Origin: Margaritifera margaritifera
Taxonomy: Eukaryota; Mollusca; Bivalvia; Unionida; Margaritiferidae
Assembly: GCA_029931535.1 (NCBI GenBank)
Contig: JAQPZY010000650.1
Location: forward strand, 201,001-265,000
DNA: 64,000 nt
Direction: 5' to 3'
Position numbers and translations under genes: made by a program. This document shows, piece by piece, positions 1-13,106 of the stretch. Position 1 is the stretch's first letter, and every line of letters starts with the position of its first letter. The notes beneath the pieces are model-generated. The model was not told where the DNA came from, ran no database searches, and saw only the letters and a program-made list of their open reading frames with translations.

Positions 1-312
1 CACTTATAACATGATATCACACACACTTATAGCATATCATGCATACTTATAACACGATGTCACACACACTTATACATGATACCATGCACACTTATAACAT
101 ATCACACACACTTATAACATGATATCATACACATATGACATGATATCGCACACACTTATAACATGATATCATGCACAATTATAACATGATATCGTACACA
201 CTTATAACATGATATCAAACACACTTATGACATGATATCACTCACACTTATGACATGATGCCATACACCCTTATGACATGATATCATACACACTTATGAC
301 ATGATATCCCAC
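1..312. repeat. About 21-bp minisatellite
   Basis: Imperfect tandem copies of CACACTTATAACATGATATC with length variants; roughly 14 copies. The array starts before the window. Confidence 0.9.
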
Positions 313-794
313 CTAAACCAGAACATTAAACTTATAATATATTGATGTACCCAGATGCAAAATACGGCTGCTACTACAGCTGTCCTTCATCACGATAAAG
401 TTGAAGCGGGGTATTTCTATCCTTTTTTTCGTTAAATTTTTATCAGATTTTAGCTTTACTAATCTTCCCCAGCTTGTAATAGATCATTCTCTGTGTTTTT
501 TTTAACTTGAAGCATCAAGTGTAAATGGATTTTCCTTCATACTATGGTTGCTGTCTCTGATCGTGGTCTATCATTTTTCCACATGCCTCGTTTGACAACA
601 TTTTCAACCGGTTTTTGTTTAGCCAGGCTCCGTAAGACAACACAATCCATTTCCTTTTGTCTAACCTGGCTCAGTAAGCACGAAAGTGTTGAGTATACAA
701 ATTTAATTCAGACTCAAAACTCCAAAGTTCAGAAACATACTTTAAATATCTTTGAAATTTGGCATGTATATGGAGATACTTATCATAAGATAAC

Positions 795-1147
795 ACCGTA
801 GGTTTCGTATTTCAAACTTCATTCGGAACGAAGTTATTGAAGATAACATCATAATGTTTGTGTTTCAAACGTCATTCGGAACGGAATTATTGAAGATAAT
901 ACCATAACTTTAGTATTTCAAACCTCTTTCGTAACGAAGTTATTGAATATAACCATAGTTTTCGTATTTCAAACCTCATTCGGAACGAAGTTATTGAATA
1001 TAACCATAGTTTTCGTATTTCAAACCTCATTCGGAACGAAGTTATTGAATATAACCATAGTTTTCATATTTCAAACCTCATTTAGAACGAAGTTTTTGAG
1101 ATAACACCATAATTTTCGTATTTCAAACCTCATTCGGAACTGAGATA
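795..1147. repeat. About 52-bp minisatellite, seven copies
   Basis: The core TTTCAAACCTCATTCGGAAC recurs at about 810, 863, 917, 967, 1018, 1069 and 1121, spacing 50-54 bp. The third to fifth copies are nearly identical, the outer ones diverged. Confidence 0.9.
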
Positions 1148-1474
1148 TTGAAGATAAAAATTATTTGAAATTTGATATTGAGTTAAATTTTAGTGCTCAG
1201 ACTGTTTCGTGGCTACGGGGCCTGGCACTTTTCCAAAATGAACACTGGCCATCTTCAATGAAGATTATACCAGTCTGAGCCTGAGTTTGATCAAAAACCA
1301 GTCAAAAGTTACTTTATAAAAGTAAATTCTTTGTGGTAAGTTGACAATAAATCTCAAAATCACACTCAAACTTAAAAATTTTGAGTTCTCCAGGCCTGGA
1401 GATACATTTTTCAGTCTTTTGTTTATATCTTAACTCCTAAATCCCAGCTGTGTGTAGTTCTGCACCGTCCAGCC

Positions 1475-1660
1475 CAGAGATGCACAACATACAGCATGCG
1501 GCGCGCCGACACATTTTGTGCGGTCCATGGCCCGTGTCATTACTTAACGAACATGTATCTTATGCTTTAGTTATAGACACGAAACTTTCGCAGTGTGTCC
1601 CGCTTAGTTCCAATCAGAGTCGATTCTGGCCCATGTAAACGCTTGAGTTGTGCACCACTG
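1475..1660. mobile_element. Non-autonomous hAT-like MITE
   Basis: The 186-bp element has imperfect inverted ends: left CAGAGATGCACAACATACAG, right (reverse complement) CAGTGGTGCACAACTCAAGC. It is flanked on both sides by the identical 8-bp sequence GTCCAGCC (1467-1474 and 1661-1668), the target duplication length of hAT transposons. No transposase is encoded. Confidence 0.85.
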
Positions 1661-1702
1661 GTCCAGCCAAACAATTAATACAGTAGTCACTCCACAGGAG
1701 CT

Positions 1703-3345
1703 CAATATTATATGTGTGATCTAAATCATGAAAACATACGATATGTCTAATATCATACTTGTCTATATCGTGATATTATATGTGTGATCTAAATAATGAA
1801 AACATACGATATGTCTAATATCATACTTGTCTATATCGTGATATTATATGTGTGATCTAAATAATGAAAACATACGATGTATCTAATATCATACTCGTCT
1901 ATATCGTGATATTATATGTGTGATCTAAATCATGAAAACATACGATGTGTCTAATATCATACTCGTCTATATCGTGATATTATATGTGTGATCTAAATCA
2001 TGAAAACATACGATGTGTCTAATATCATGCTCGTCTATATCGTGATATTATATGTGTGATCTAAATCATGAAAACATACGATATGTCTAATATCATACTC
2101 ATCTATATCGTGATATTATATGAGTGATTTAAATCATGGAAACATACGATGTGTCTAATATCATAATCGTCTATATCGTGATATTATATGTGTGATCTAA
2201 ATCATGGAAACGTACGATGTGTCTAATATCATACTCATCTATATCGTGATATTATATGTGTGATCTAAATCATGAAAACATACGATGTGTCTAATATCAT
2301 ACTCATCTATATCGTGATATTATATGTGTGATCTAAATCATGAAAACATACGATATGTCTAATATCATACTCGTCTATATCGTGATATTATATGTGTGAT
2401 TTAAATCATGGAAACATACGATATGTCTAATATCATACTCGTATATATCGTGATATTATATGTGTGATCTAAATCATGAAAACATACGATGTGTCTAATA
2501 TCATGCTCGTCTATATCGTGATATTTTATGTGTGATCTAAATCATGAAAACATACGATATGTCTAATATCATACTCATCTATATCGTGATATTATATGAG
2601 TGATTTAAATCATGGAAACATACGATGTGTCTAATATCATAATCGTCTATATCGTGATATTATATGTGTGATCTAAATCATGGAAACGTACGATGTGTCT
2701 AATATCATAATCGTCTATATCGTGATATTATATGTGTGATCTAAATCATGAAAACATACGATGTGTCTAATATCATACTCATCTATATCGTGATATTATA
2801 TGTGTGATCTAAATCATGAAAACATACGATGTGTCTAATATCATACTCATCTATATCGTGATATTATATGTGTGATCTAAATCATGAAAACATACGATGT
2901 GTCTAATATCATACTCGTCTATATCGTGATATTATATGTGTGATCTAAATCATGAAAACATACGATATGTCTAATATCATACACGTCTATATCATGATAT
3001 TATATGTGTGATCTAAATCATGGAAACATACGATATGTCTAATATCATAATCGTCTATATCGTGATATTATATGTGTGATCTAAATCATGGAAACGTACG
3101 ATATGTCTAATATCATAATCGTCTATATCGTGATATTATATGTGTGATCTAAATCATGGAAACGTACGATATGTCTAATATCATACTGCTCTATATCGTG
3201 ATATTATATATGTGATCTAAATCACGAAGACGTACGATATGTCTAATATCATGCTCGTCTATATCGTGATATTATATGTGTGATCTAAATCATGAAAATA
3301 TACGATGTCTAATATCATGCTCGTCTATATCGTGATATGTATAAG
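1703..3345. repeat. 68-bp satellite-like array, about 24 copies
   Basis: The unit contains TATATGTGTGATCTAAATCA and CTAATATCATACTCGTCTAT; 'TGATATT' recurs every 68 bp (for example 1771, 1839). Copies differ by a few substitutions (CATGAAAAC or CATGGAAAC; ATGTGTC or ATATGTC), and blocks of variants recur in the same order, for example near 2100-2230 and 2570-2700. Confidence 0.95.
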
Positions 3346-5630
3346 ATAATTTGAAATCAAATGGTAAAACAAAGAGAACATGGATTATTATTTAAATGAA
3401 ATCTATTTTGAGTGTTTTATTTATCTTTTGATGACATCAGTTTTTATTGCAACTCCATTTGCATTAGGATGCCTGTAAACCACGGCACAGGGCAAACTTT
3501 TCCATTATTTTTTTTATGCATGTAATATATACATAATTTCAGTTCTATTGAAGATTTTGTTCCATATTGAGATAGTTTTGTTTGTAAAAAAAAACCAATA
3601 TGAATATTATAAATATTCTTACATACGACGAATATCGCATAAGGTTAAGTGTTCCATTGTCTGACCTCAATGTTTTTTTTTTTTTTTTTTTTTTTTTTGT
3701 TTTGCTTTTTTTTTTGTTGTTGTAAATACTCATATTATGCAAGTACTAAGGTAGCATATGTTGACAATAACCATAGTTTCCCTATACCTTTATAAGGGAA
3801 TTATCATGACCCCCAGGTGATCTTTGCATCTAAAGGGTCATTGTTCAATGTTACATGGGTTGCACTCGTTGCAGTCCTAACTACACATATTTACTGAGTT
3901 TAGTGTTTCAAACATTTGATAACCCAGCAAAATATGCAACAATTCTACTCTCAGCAAAAATTTTAAACTATACTTATTTTTTGCATATCTCTCTTTAATC
4001 ATCTATATGTATTACAGTTTTTGTTTTTGTTTTCCGAAGAAAAAAGCGGTGATTCTTCGACCAATTTTCGTATCGTAGATTGGTATTTATGTTGACAATT
4101 TTAGAAAGTGTCACAAATATCAGATATATTGTTTTCTAGGAATAGGTGAGTATTATCGATGCTTCGGTGTCACTGCATTTTAGCTATAACTAGTGGCGTT
4201 CCATATGCTATTATTTAGTGATATTCATTAGTGGTTTGAGACCCTCCTTTATCGTGTTAAGCAGGCATAGCCATTGTCCCCAAGTAATGATATTCCGCGG
4301 AGAAAACTAGATCGCCGTCCATCGAAAATCGGTAACGAGATGTACGCAATCAATAACGACATTGCAACTTCAGTGGTGATAGGTCTGATGCTCCTACTGG
4401 ATGTTATGATCGGCTAAAGACAGAGTCGCCATAGCACTTCTCTTCATGCCGTAACTCTCTATTTGTTGGAATCCTATATTAAGCATCCTTTTGAAAGATG
4501 ATAGATGTGAGTTTTTATGTCAGAGTGATGCAATATTTCTCGGCAAAGATGGCCAACATGCTCATGGCTTAAAAAAAAGCCACTGGAGCCATGACCAAGT
4601 ATCGTTTCTTCTGTGAAGATTGCACAAGCATGAGTATGACTAGAATTAGCCACTTGTGATATAGGCACTATGCGTACAGCATTATTTAAAAAAAAGATCG
4701 TGGAGAATGGCGACCATGTCTTTTTTAATGAAAGAATAGTCTAGCACTTGAATTAAGCGATCGTCCGTTAATTGCAAAAGTATTGTTTTATGAGTATAGG
4801 TCTTGACATATAAAATACCTTTCGATAGACTCACAATGTCTGCGTACTATGTTGCTTCTGCGTCAGGTTTATTCGGGGGGTCTTTCGAGCGAACACTGGT
4901 TCCGTGGGAAATAGGTGTTCCAGGATGCATCCGTACTCTTTAACGTCATGCAGTAACGCACTGTATAATGTCGAATTTTTTTAATTGAATAACTAATCAA
5001 TGTAATTACATGAGATTACAATTAAAAATATAAGTAACAACAAGACTCTTACGTGCACACTGAAGCCAACTCCAGGCTATCGCTACACCGGTTGACCTTG
5101 AAAACAAGGACGAACGTTTATTAATTTGAATTACATGTGACTGGTCACTAGTAGTGCACAGTAAACTTAGATGTACACTGCATCATCCGCAGTGCACAAC
5201 ACTCAGATGTACACTGCATAGTCCACAGAGCAAAGAAAACTCGGATGTACACTGTATAATCCGCCGTATCTCTCCATATGATCTCTCCATATATTAGTAT
5301 ATCGCTTTTAAGCCGAGACAAATTCACGATCGTTAGGAAGTTGCTTTTTTGGCACTGATGTTTACAGATTAAATAAATTAACTTAAATTCATAACACTGA
5401 ATATTAGATTTGAAAATAAAATGCATACTTTGCACACGACTAGTTCATTTCTTTGATTATGACGTAATATTTTGGCGATGAAAATGCCTTAAAATTTATA
5501 TTTATTTATATGATATTTAAGTTTTCGTATCAATTGGCAGACCTTAAACGATTTCATTCTAACTTCACAACCACTTCCTACTTAGAAGGAAACTTACTAA
5601 CAGAGTAGCTTCTTTTTTGCACATTCGAAA

Positions 5631-5745
5631 AACAAGGGGACTGTAAACAGACTTATATAATAACAAGGGGACTACAAACAGACTTATATAATAACAAGGG
5701 GACTGTAAACATACTTATATAATAACAAGGGGACTATAAACAGAG
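5631..5745. repeat. 31-bp tandem repeat, four copies
   Basis: Unit core AACAAGGGGACTGTAAACAG followed by ACTTATATAAT, repeated four times with few changes. Confidence 0.9.
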
Positions 5746-6304
5746 TTGTACACATGAAGACATCACTACTTTAGCCTGAACATGTTGTCTCCAAACGCTT
5801 AATTGCTCCAGTGCAATAGCAGATCACTAACTGCGGAAGGTTATACGATTTGAGATGCGTCCAAATTTTTTTTACCTAGCATTTTAGTTTCGTAGTTTTC
5901 ATTTATAATGTCAGAATCTAGTTTTTGTTATTACATCAATGTATTTAAACTTGCAGTAATGATATATATATAACATATGATATTTAAAAAAATTGAAACA
6001 ACAACAACATAATGAAGATTCTAGTCGCGCAATGCAGGTCCGCAACCCAAAAGCATAACACAAGACAAACGAGTAACTTGGGCACATCTACACGATTTAA
6101 ACAGATTGTTCTTTATAGAATCGTGCATAAAGTTGTTACCGTCATTGTTTAAAATCTTGCGATTGATCGGATGTGCATACTAACAGCAACAGACCATATT
6201 TTTTTTCTTCGAAAAAGCTGAGAAGCTCAGTAATCGTGCCAACCGACAGTGCGTTTGGGTCCAAATTTAATGTGAAAAGTCAAGTAGCGAGATTTGGTAT
6301 TGGT

Positions 6305-6445
6305 ATGTTGTTTTAAGGTACATCAACACAAGTAGGTTATTTAGTGCCGATGCGATCGGAGTAAAGTGCCTTGACCAAAGACACACCACGCTAGCCGACT
6401 TCTGTTGATCCGATGGTATGATTCGAAACCACACCCTTTCGATCT
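6305..6445 (-). mobile_element. tRNA-derived SINE fragment
   Basis: Read on the minus strand, a box B-like GGTTTCGAATCAT near 6,418-6,432 is followed by a body with AAAGTGCC...-type sequence and the family's terminal motif GATGTACCTTAAAACA. It aligns by eye with the copies at 7,378-7,505 and 45,890-46,022. The box A end is not clear, so it is probably 5'-truncated. Confidence 0.6.
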
Positions 6446-7377
6446 TGTATCCAGCACGCTAAACTCTGATCCACCTCTCCTCCTGCCCCCAATAGTATCC
6501 TTTTACGACGACATGCAGGAGAGCGCATGCCTATTCCACATACCCGAGTCCTAGCGAGATTTCAAACGTTAGAATTATGGGAATGCAAATCATCTTCTAG
6601 AGGCTATATCTCGTGTGGATTTCCATTTCAGAATGATAAAAGTCGAAGCGTGCCTGATGACCAAAGCTAACAACATACACAGTGCCTTCTTTAGTATTAG
6701 TAATTGTTATCATGGTAATAGTCCTGGAGTTCTTGAGGAACAAACACCAAAATTTAATTACTTTTTTCTTGTATCACCCCATATAACCTTATTAAAGTTT
6801 ATGGAATTCCATCAAACGATTCTTGACTTATTTTGTTTACACACACACACACACACACACACACCACAGAAAACACAGAAGACGCTCCGTTATAGCGGTC
6901 GGTCCAATTAAAGTTTGCAGATGTTTAAAAAAGGACAGTTTACATTTTTTTTAAAAACTTTTTGGAGTAAGTGCTCTGCTCCGTTTGATTTAGCAACGTG
7001 TACGAGGTGGGTGGTGGGTAAACAGTGACCGAAAGGAGTGTGGGGGCAAGCAACAGTGTTAAGAATGTCTAGTTCAAGTTTTGGTTACATGTTTTATGTC
7101 TGTCTTATCTTAAAGCACTGAATATTAGTGCAGTCAAATCTTTGCTTAATACCACCTCTTCTGAGAGACCCCTTGACTTAAGAGACCAACATTTTATTCC
7201 ATATCTAATCCGTTAGAAGCTCAAAAAAGACTTTTACAATAAAAACCCGTCTTACGAAGCCATCTCTAGGAAGTAAAAAAAAAGAAAAAAGAAAAGACCC
7301 ACTAGGACAGGTGACTGTTTGTTTGAGGATCATTTCTACAATAACGCAGAGTAAGATACATGGTTTTGGATTGGTTT

Positions 7378-7505
7378 GATGTTTCACTGCACAGCAACAC
7401 AAGTGGGTTATTTATTGCCGAGACAATTGCAGTAATCTGCGTTGCCCAAGGACATACGTTGGCAGCTGACTAGCTGATTTAATGGTAGGACTCCATCCCA
7501 CACCC
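7378..7505 (-). mobile_element. Degraded SINE fragment
   Basis: Shares CAACACAAGTGGGTTATTTA and the following spacing with the copy at 6,305-6,445; box B is no longer recognisable. Called by similarity to that neighbour. Confidence 0.5.
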
Positions 7506-8934
7506 TGGAAAAGGTGGATGTTTTTATTGAAAGACCACCTATTTTCAGACAGCAGATCTTTTGGTTCCCAACGGCGATGTCTTAAGACAGATACCACTGT
7601 ACTTGCAATGGCGTAGGCAGGCAGAAGCACAGAAACTTAAGATTCCTGTTTTATTTTTCCTTTCTCAATAAACCGGTACAGATATTATTCTGTTCCAGAC
7701 GCTTTTACAGGAAGTTAATAAATGACTTGAAGCCCACATTCGCCATTTACTTGTGCAAGATTTTGAATTTTATCGCGAGTCCCTTCATATCAGTGTCAAT
7801 TGAAATCACCAAAAACTCTTGTCTGTCGCTAAATGACGTGGTGGGTTGTGGAATTCCTAGACTGGTTAGAGTGGTTCTCTGTTTGAAACGTCATTACACC
7901 TAAGTAATACCTCTAAAACAAAACAAAAAGGTCCGTAGTACACATATTCCATTTTGTGGAGTGATGTAGCTGAATTCAATAATGCCACAGTAACCTACTT
8001 TTTATTCTCTAGTGGTTCTGTAATTTTAAATGAGAAACTGTATATTAGTTTTGTTGATTTAAATTGCAGTAACTCCATATCGTGTATGAGTGGTGAAGAT
8101 GAATGGCTTTTGTCAGTTTTATTAGCTTTTTGCCACGTGGCTTCAGTATAAGCCACAGCCAAGTCTATTTCTTATAGAACAAATGTACATTGATTGACCC
8201 GTATCTTCTCATAAATGTCATCTTCCATGAACCTAAACTGTAATCATAATATCTTTTACACTGTGCATCGTAGATAACATTACATAAACCCATTTTCCAT
8301 GTCATGTATTGATTCATGTTGAACTTTCTTTTTCCCTCCAAATTTCGCTTCAGTTCGATACGTGCTTTGTTTTGGTGCAATTCTATCAAAGAGTGGAATA
8401 GAGACATCTCAACTCTTTCATAAATGTAAAGTTTAAAAAACATTATGTTCTTTTTAATGTCGTCTGCTAATACATCTTTACGTTTTTCTGAACTTGTGTT
8501 AATCTGCTATGCATATACAACCAGTACAATGTTCATCTTATAAACTCAACACGAACTCGTTCGGCTTTATCCGTTAGTATCCGGAAGAAAACCCTCTTAT
8601 AGACTAGTGAAGCCGCCATTACGGTTCGTGCATTATGAATACCAAATAAAGTTATTTGACGTCCCGCATCATCAAATACATCACGACTACTCATTATATA
8701 TATGTGTGTGAGTGTGTGTGTGTGTGTGTGGGGGGGGGGGTCTTTTTGAACTCATAGGAACATTTAGTAATCTTGCGTGTTTCGGCACGTGGCTGAGTTC
8801 TCCGCCTAATTCGAACTTGCGTCATATTATTTCCAAGGTGTATTTTTTGTTGGAAAACTCAACGGTATTCTGATTAAGAATAAACAGGATTCATCACGGT
8901 CAAGGTCAACGTATTCATCACAGGACTACTGAGA

Positions 8935-9215
8935 CTTGTACCTTGACCCGAGATTAAGAATAATGATCCCACTCAAATACCTGGTCCCGAGATTACAAAT
9001 AATGACCCACTCAAATACCTGACCCCGAGATTACAAATAATGACCCACTCAAATACCTGATCCCGAGATCACAAATAATGATACCACTCAAATACATAAC
9101 CCCAAGGTTGTAAAATATGATCCCACTCAAATACCTGCCCCCGAGATTGCAAATTATTATCCTACCCAAATACCTAGCCCCGGGATTACATATAATAATC
9201 CCACTTAAATATAGA
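8935..9215. repeat. About 37-bp minisatellite, seven copies
   Basis: Unit 'CCCGAGATTACAAATAATGA' plus CCCACTCAAATACCTGA, diverged at both ends of the array. A nearby CGGTCAAGGTCAACG at 8,898 is not part of the unit. Confidence 0.9.
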
Positions 9216-9694
9216 CTCAGCTGAAAATTATGACATCTGATTGGCTGAAGTCAAATCACTAAACAATCAGTCTGGGTGTGATGTTTTTTATGTGGTATTT
9301 TTGGTAGTTTTGCACTTTATAACTAATACCTCACTTGTCTTATTCTGTCTTTTGCTCTCTGCACACTCTAAACTAATTCAGTACAGCCAACAGATGCCAT
9401 TCTCCGCATATATAGACTGCATTCTCAGCTTTATCGGGAAGGAATATTGTTACGGGCGCTGGTCGATATTATAAGTTAATGTCCATCACAAAGCATGATC
9501 TCAACACGTATTGATTGCTAGGGTAGTTTAACCGACATCACTCTAGAAGAAATAGCTTATAGTATAACAACGCTAATACGCGTAGAGTAAGCCAATCAAA
9601 TCAGATTTATTGCCATCACAGAATTTTCAATATCTCACCAATATAGAGACACATACGAAGACAGAACTCTGAATTAAATAGGCACTGTGTTGGA

Positions 9695-9978
<284 letters not shown>

Positions 9979-10142
9979 TGGGTGTATGTATATCCGTATG
10001 TTTCTTCTAAGACTTAATACACCCTCTGGAATGCTGTAGAGTCTTCATAAGTCCCTTGATATGGACTATTTTTATTTTGGGTCACAAACTAAATTCGATG
10101 ATCACTTTTTAATACAAAATCATAGAATATATTGGTATAATT

Positions 10143-10335
10143 TGCAGTTAGAGGGCCGGGTTCACAATCATTGTGCCGCAAGTTCAAATCCTGTCCTGGT
10201 CGACTCAAGTCGACTGCCATACTGTGTCTCTGGTCAAGACACCATTGCCTCAAGACGGAATAGTCATTCACGTCCTTAATGTGCCATTAAACACCAAACA
10301 ATAAATCAACCATTCATTCATTCAATCAATCAAAC
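10143..10335 (+). mobile_element. tRNA-derived SINE
   Basis: A box B GTTCAAATCC lies at about 10,182-10,191, followed by GTCCTGGTCGACTCAAGTCG, a body with GGTCAAGACACC and the tail GTGCCATTAAACACCAAACA then (CATT)/(CAAT)n. The same body and tail occur at 47,430 and 35,846. The tRNA head is truncated or diverged at box A. Confidence 0.75.
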
Positions 10336-10756
10336 AATTTATTGACATAATTTGATGAAGAGTGAAACGAAATTTTAGCGCGCGTTCCTTACAAACTCTG
10401 AAATATGCCAAAGAATAGGGATGTCAGACACCATTTTACTAAACAAACAAACAAGCATTAGACGTTCAATGTTTTTGTTTGTACAGAAAGTTCTTATTAT
10501 TTCGCTAACCGTGCCAGTTTTACTCTCCGTTTAAGTTCCTTGTTCTGATTATAGAATATTCAATATATAATAACACCGCATCTCTCCTCAAGGTTGAAAT
10601 TAGCTCCATCTCAATTTGATAAATGTCATTTTCTTTTTGTTGTCTCCAACTTGCTTACGAAAAGCATCTTCTTCGATGTTGTTTTCATTGTTTATTATAT
10701 CATTCTGAATTTCTTCCTTCTCTTTCCGTTTATCGTCTCTTTTTTATATTACTAAG

Positions 10757-10787
<31 letters not shown>

Positions 10788-10789
10788 AG

Positions 10790-10898
10790 CGGTGTGGTCC
10801 TGCTCGACATCGATTTGGAGAGGATGGATGTTAATCAGTGTGACACCTCCAACACTCTTTTTGGAAACTCTCACAAATGTCGGCAAGAGACAACAGAG
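10790..10898 (+). CDS. GPR158-like: Exon A: end of extracellular Cache-like domain
   Basis: The exon follows a TTATTATAG acceptor and ends at a GAG|gtgagt donor. The first base finishes a codon begun in an upstream exon; then 36 codons follow, starting GVVLLDIDLERMDVNQC and ending ETTE. The pattern 'G-V-V-x-L-D-I-x-L-x-x-[VM]-D-[VI]-N-Q-C ... G-x-x-H-K-C ... T-T-x-C' is what I know of the last strand of the GPR158/179 Cache domain leading into the cysteine-rich stalk. The final Cys of that motif is the first residue of the next exon, which supports the join. An (ATT)n run of about 27 bp replaces a normal pyrimidine tract just before the acceptor. The preceding exon was not found in 1-10,789. 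Confidence 0.85.
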
Positions 10899-11534
10899 GT
10901 GAGTTATATTAGTCACTGAGTATCTTAAAAAATCCAGTGTTAATTTTTGCGAAATTTGCAAGGAAAATCCAGTGTTAATTTTTGCGAAATTTGTAAGGAA
11001 ATTTAAACCACTAATCCATCATCCCAATTTAGTCATGATCACTACTTACCTTACAATTTAGCAGATTGCTTACATTTTGAACGGTGAAGAAACTCTGATC
11101 ATAATAAATTTGCTTACAAAATCTCTAATTTATGTCTTTTAGAAAATTAACCGGCGCAATGACGGATGATGTTTAGGTTTCCAAACTATATTAGACTGGT
11201 TTCTCTGTGACATTTAGAAGGATTCTGTAAAATGTGGGCCAGGGGACTCGTTCGTGATATATAAAAGAACGGATGTCTGGCTTGTACTAAAAGAAATGAA
11301 ATTTACTTTCTGTAAGCATTTGATGAACATGTGGGTTTTGTTCCTCGGCAACATTTGGTACACAGCTGTTGTTAAAGTTTAGTATTGTCCGTTTTACTTT
11401 ATGGAAAACCGAATCTGAAAAATGTAAATACCAGTTTTTGGTACACAACAATTTGGCCTGCACTTAGAATTGTATTCAGCAACAACTGACTTGAAGGGAG
11501 TAATAATCATTAGATCTGTCAAATCACTTTTAAT

Positions 11535-11790
11535 CAGTGGTGTACTGGCCATTGGGCATACCGGGACAAATCCCGGTGGGCCGCCGCAAAACAATCCTTT
11601 TTTACCGGTGTTTTACTGGTGTGAGCAAAACCCCGGGCCTGTCCCAGCAGACCGCCTCATCGGTGGGCCGGTGGGCCGGTGGGCCGTCAAAAAAATCCAT
11701 TTTTACCGGTGTTTTACTGGTGTGAGCAAAACCCAGGGCCTGTCCCGGCAGATAAGTCCAAGGCCGAGTTGCTTATCCAGTACACTCCTG
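11535..11790. mobile_element. Non-autonomous hAT-like MITE with internal duplication
   Basis: The 256-bp element has inverted ends CAGTGGTGTACTGGCCAT and, reverse-complemented, CAGGAGTGTACTGGATAA. Identical 8-bp flanks CTTTTAAT stand at 11,527-11,534 and 11,791-11,798. Inside, a block of about 115 bp (core TTTTACCGGTGTTTTACTGG, then TGTGAGCAAAACCC) occurs twice. It is GC-richer than its surroundings. Confidence 0.88.
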
Positions 11791-12278
11791 CTTTTAATCG
11801 TGTTTATAAGCGCTAACATCACCACAAGAAACTTCGAGGTAAAGACATGGATGTGTGCATGTAAACCTCTTGGGTACCAATGAACAAGTAACTTTAAAAT
11901 GTTATGTTAATCAGCTTTTATGAAGCTATTTTCCTTTATGACCCTTTTCGATGTATTGTCTTATTCATAACAGCCTTTGAAATGTCTATTAGGATTTCAG
12001 GCACAATTAGCATCGTGTTAACTCCACTATCTACTAGTTTCATTGATACAACGTTACTTTTTTATTTTACATGGAAACATCTCTTGAAAATATATTTTTT
12101 AAGTTGTCGTCCTCTAGGTCCGCTCAACGAACAGATCCACCAGCATTTACATTTATTTTTTGTCATTGGCTTCAAATATTTCGCGCATTGGTTTGCCAAT
12201 GTTGACCAATTGTCTTCATGCGTCATTCGACAGAAGAATAATTGAAATCTTTCCATTCTGTCCATCAACAATCCCCAG

Positions 12279-12402
12279 TTTCACCGAAAGGTCTTATAAT
12301 TTAAGTCTAGACTTAATGCATTTGATTGGTCAAACAAAAGACAGACTTATATATTTTCCAATCAGATTGCCGGATTCTAGACTTAAGTTCTGTTGGTGAA
12401 AT
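12279..12402. mobile_element. Fold-back MITE
   Basis: The ends are inverted: left TTTCACCGAAAGGTCTTA, right reverse-complement ATTTCACCAACAGAACTTA, and further in both sides carry AAGTCTAGA and TTGATTGG-type sequence. A related copy is at 42,093-42,215. Target duplications are not clear. Confidence 0.6.
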
Positions 12403-13106
12403 TAAGGTCTGACCCCAATTTCATTCAACAACTCAAAGGTTCTTCCTAAAATTAAGATTTATGAATATATTTCTTACTGCTTGATTGGTGTTTATGAATT
12501 TGTCACAGAACATTCAGCAGGCATCAGGTATTGAAATACAATCAAAATATATTATTTCTTCTTACAAGAGTATTTCTTTATCTCTCAGGAACGTTTGAGG
12601 ATTTCTTCAAATCGGAGAAGTTCTTCAACTCTTTGTTTTCAAGAATTAAAAGGTTTTCACGTGTTTAATTTTAAAAAATAAAACGTGATTTTACATCCTT
12701 TCCATTATCTCTTGCCCTGCAAGGCTAAAAAAAAAAAAAAAAGAAAAAAAAAAATTCCACTCGTTCTCTCGTAGGAAGGGCAAGTAATTTTTTTGAGATT
12801 CTCGTCCGGATGGACAGACTCCATATCATGTACAGTGTAGAATGAGTACAACTGATGCAAGACAAGTGGGAGTATTAAGTCACTTACCCTGCGGAACAAG
12901 TTGCCAACTGATTATTTTGTCATGTCCTGCCCTGACATAAATGTTGATATCCCTGAAATCCCTGACAGAAATGTTGATATCCCTGACAAAAATGTTGATA
13001 TCCCTGAAGTATTTTATGCAAGAGTATATAAAGTCTCAAATTGAGGAGAAATGTTGAGAAATTTTGCGAAACCGGTGTATGGTCATTAAATTGTCATTCG
13101 TTTCAG

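Larger units (their letters stand above)
10899..13106 (+). other. Intron A-B (2.2 kb)
   Basis: Between donor gtgagt and acceptor cgtttcag. It starts with a 38-bp duplication at 10,926-11,003 (core AATCCAGTGTTAATTTTTGC), then a hAT MITE (11535-11790), a fold-back MITE (12279-12402), poly-A at 12,727-12,752, and four copies of a 24-bp unit with core GAAATGTTGATATCCCTGA near 12,938-13,008. The rest shows nothing recognisable. Confidence 0.8.

Noticed and set aside
1195..1280. Inverted pair GCTCAGACTG / CAGTCTGAGC
   Set aside because: Short arms, no target duplication visible and no second copy seen in the window, so not called an element.
7954..8151. 65-aa ORF considered as a Cache-domain exon
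   Set aside because: It lacks the DCG/W-M-V-T-Y motifs and has no good splice sites in phase with exon A.
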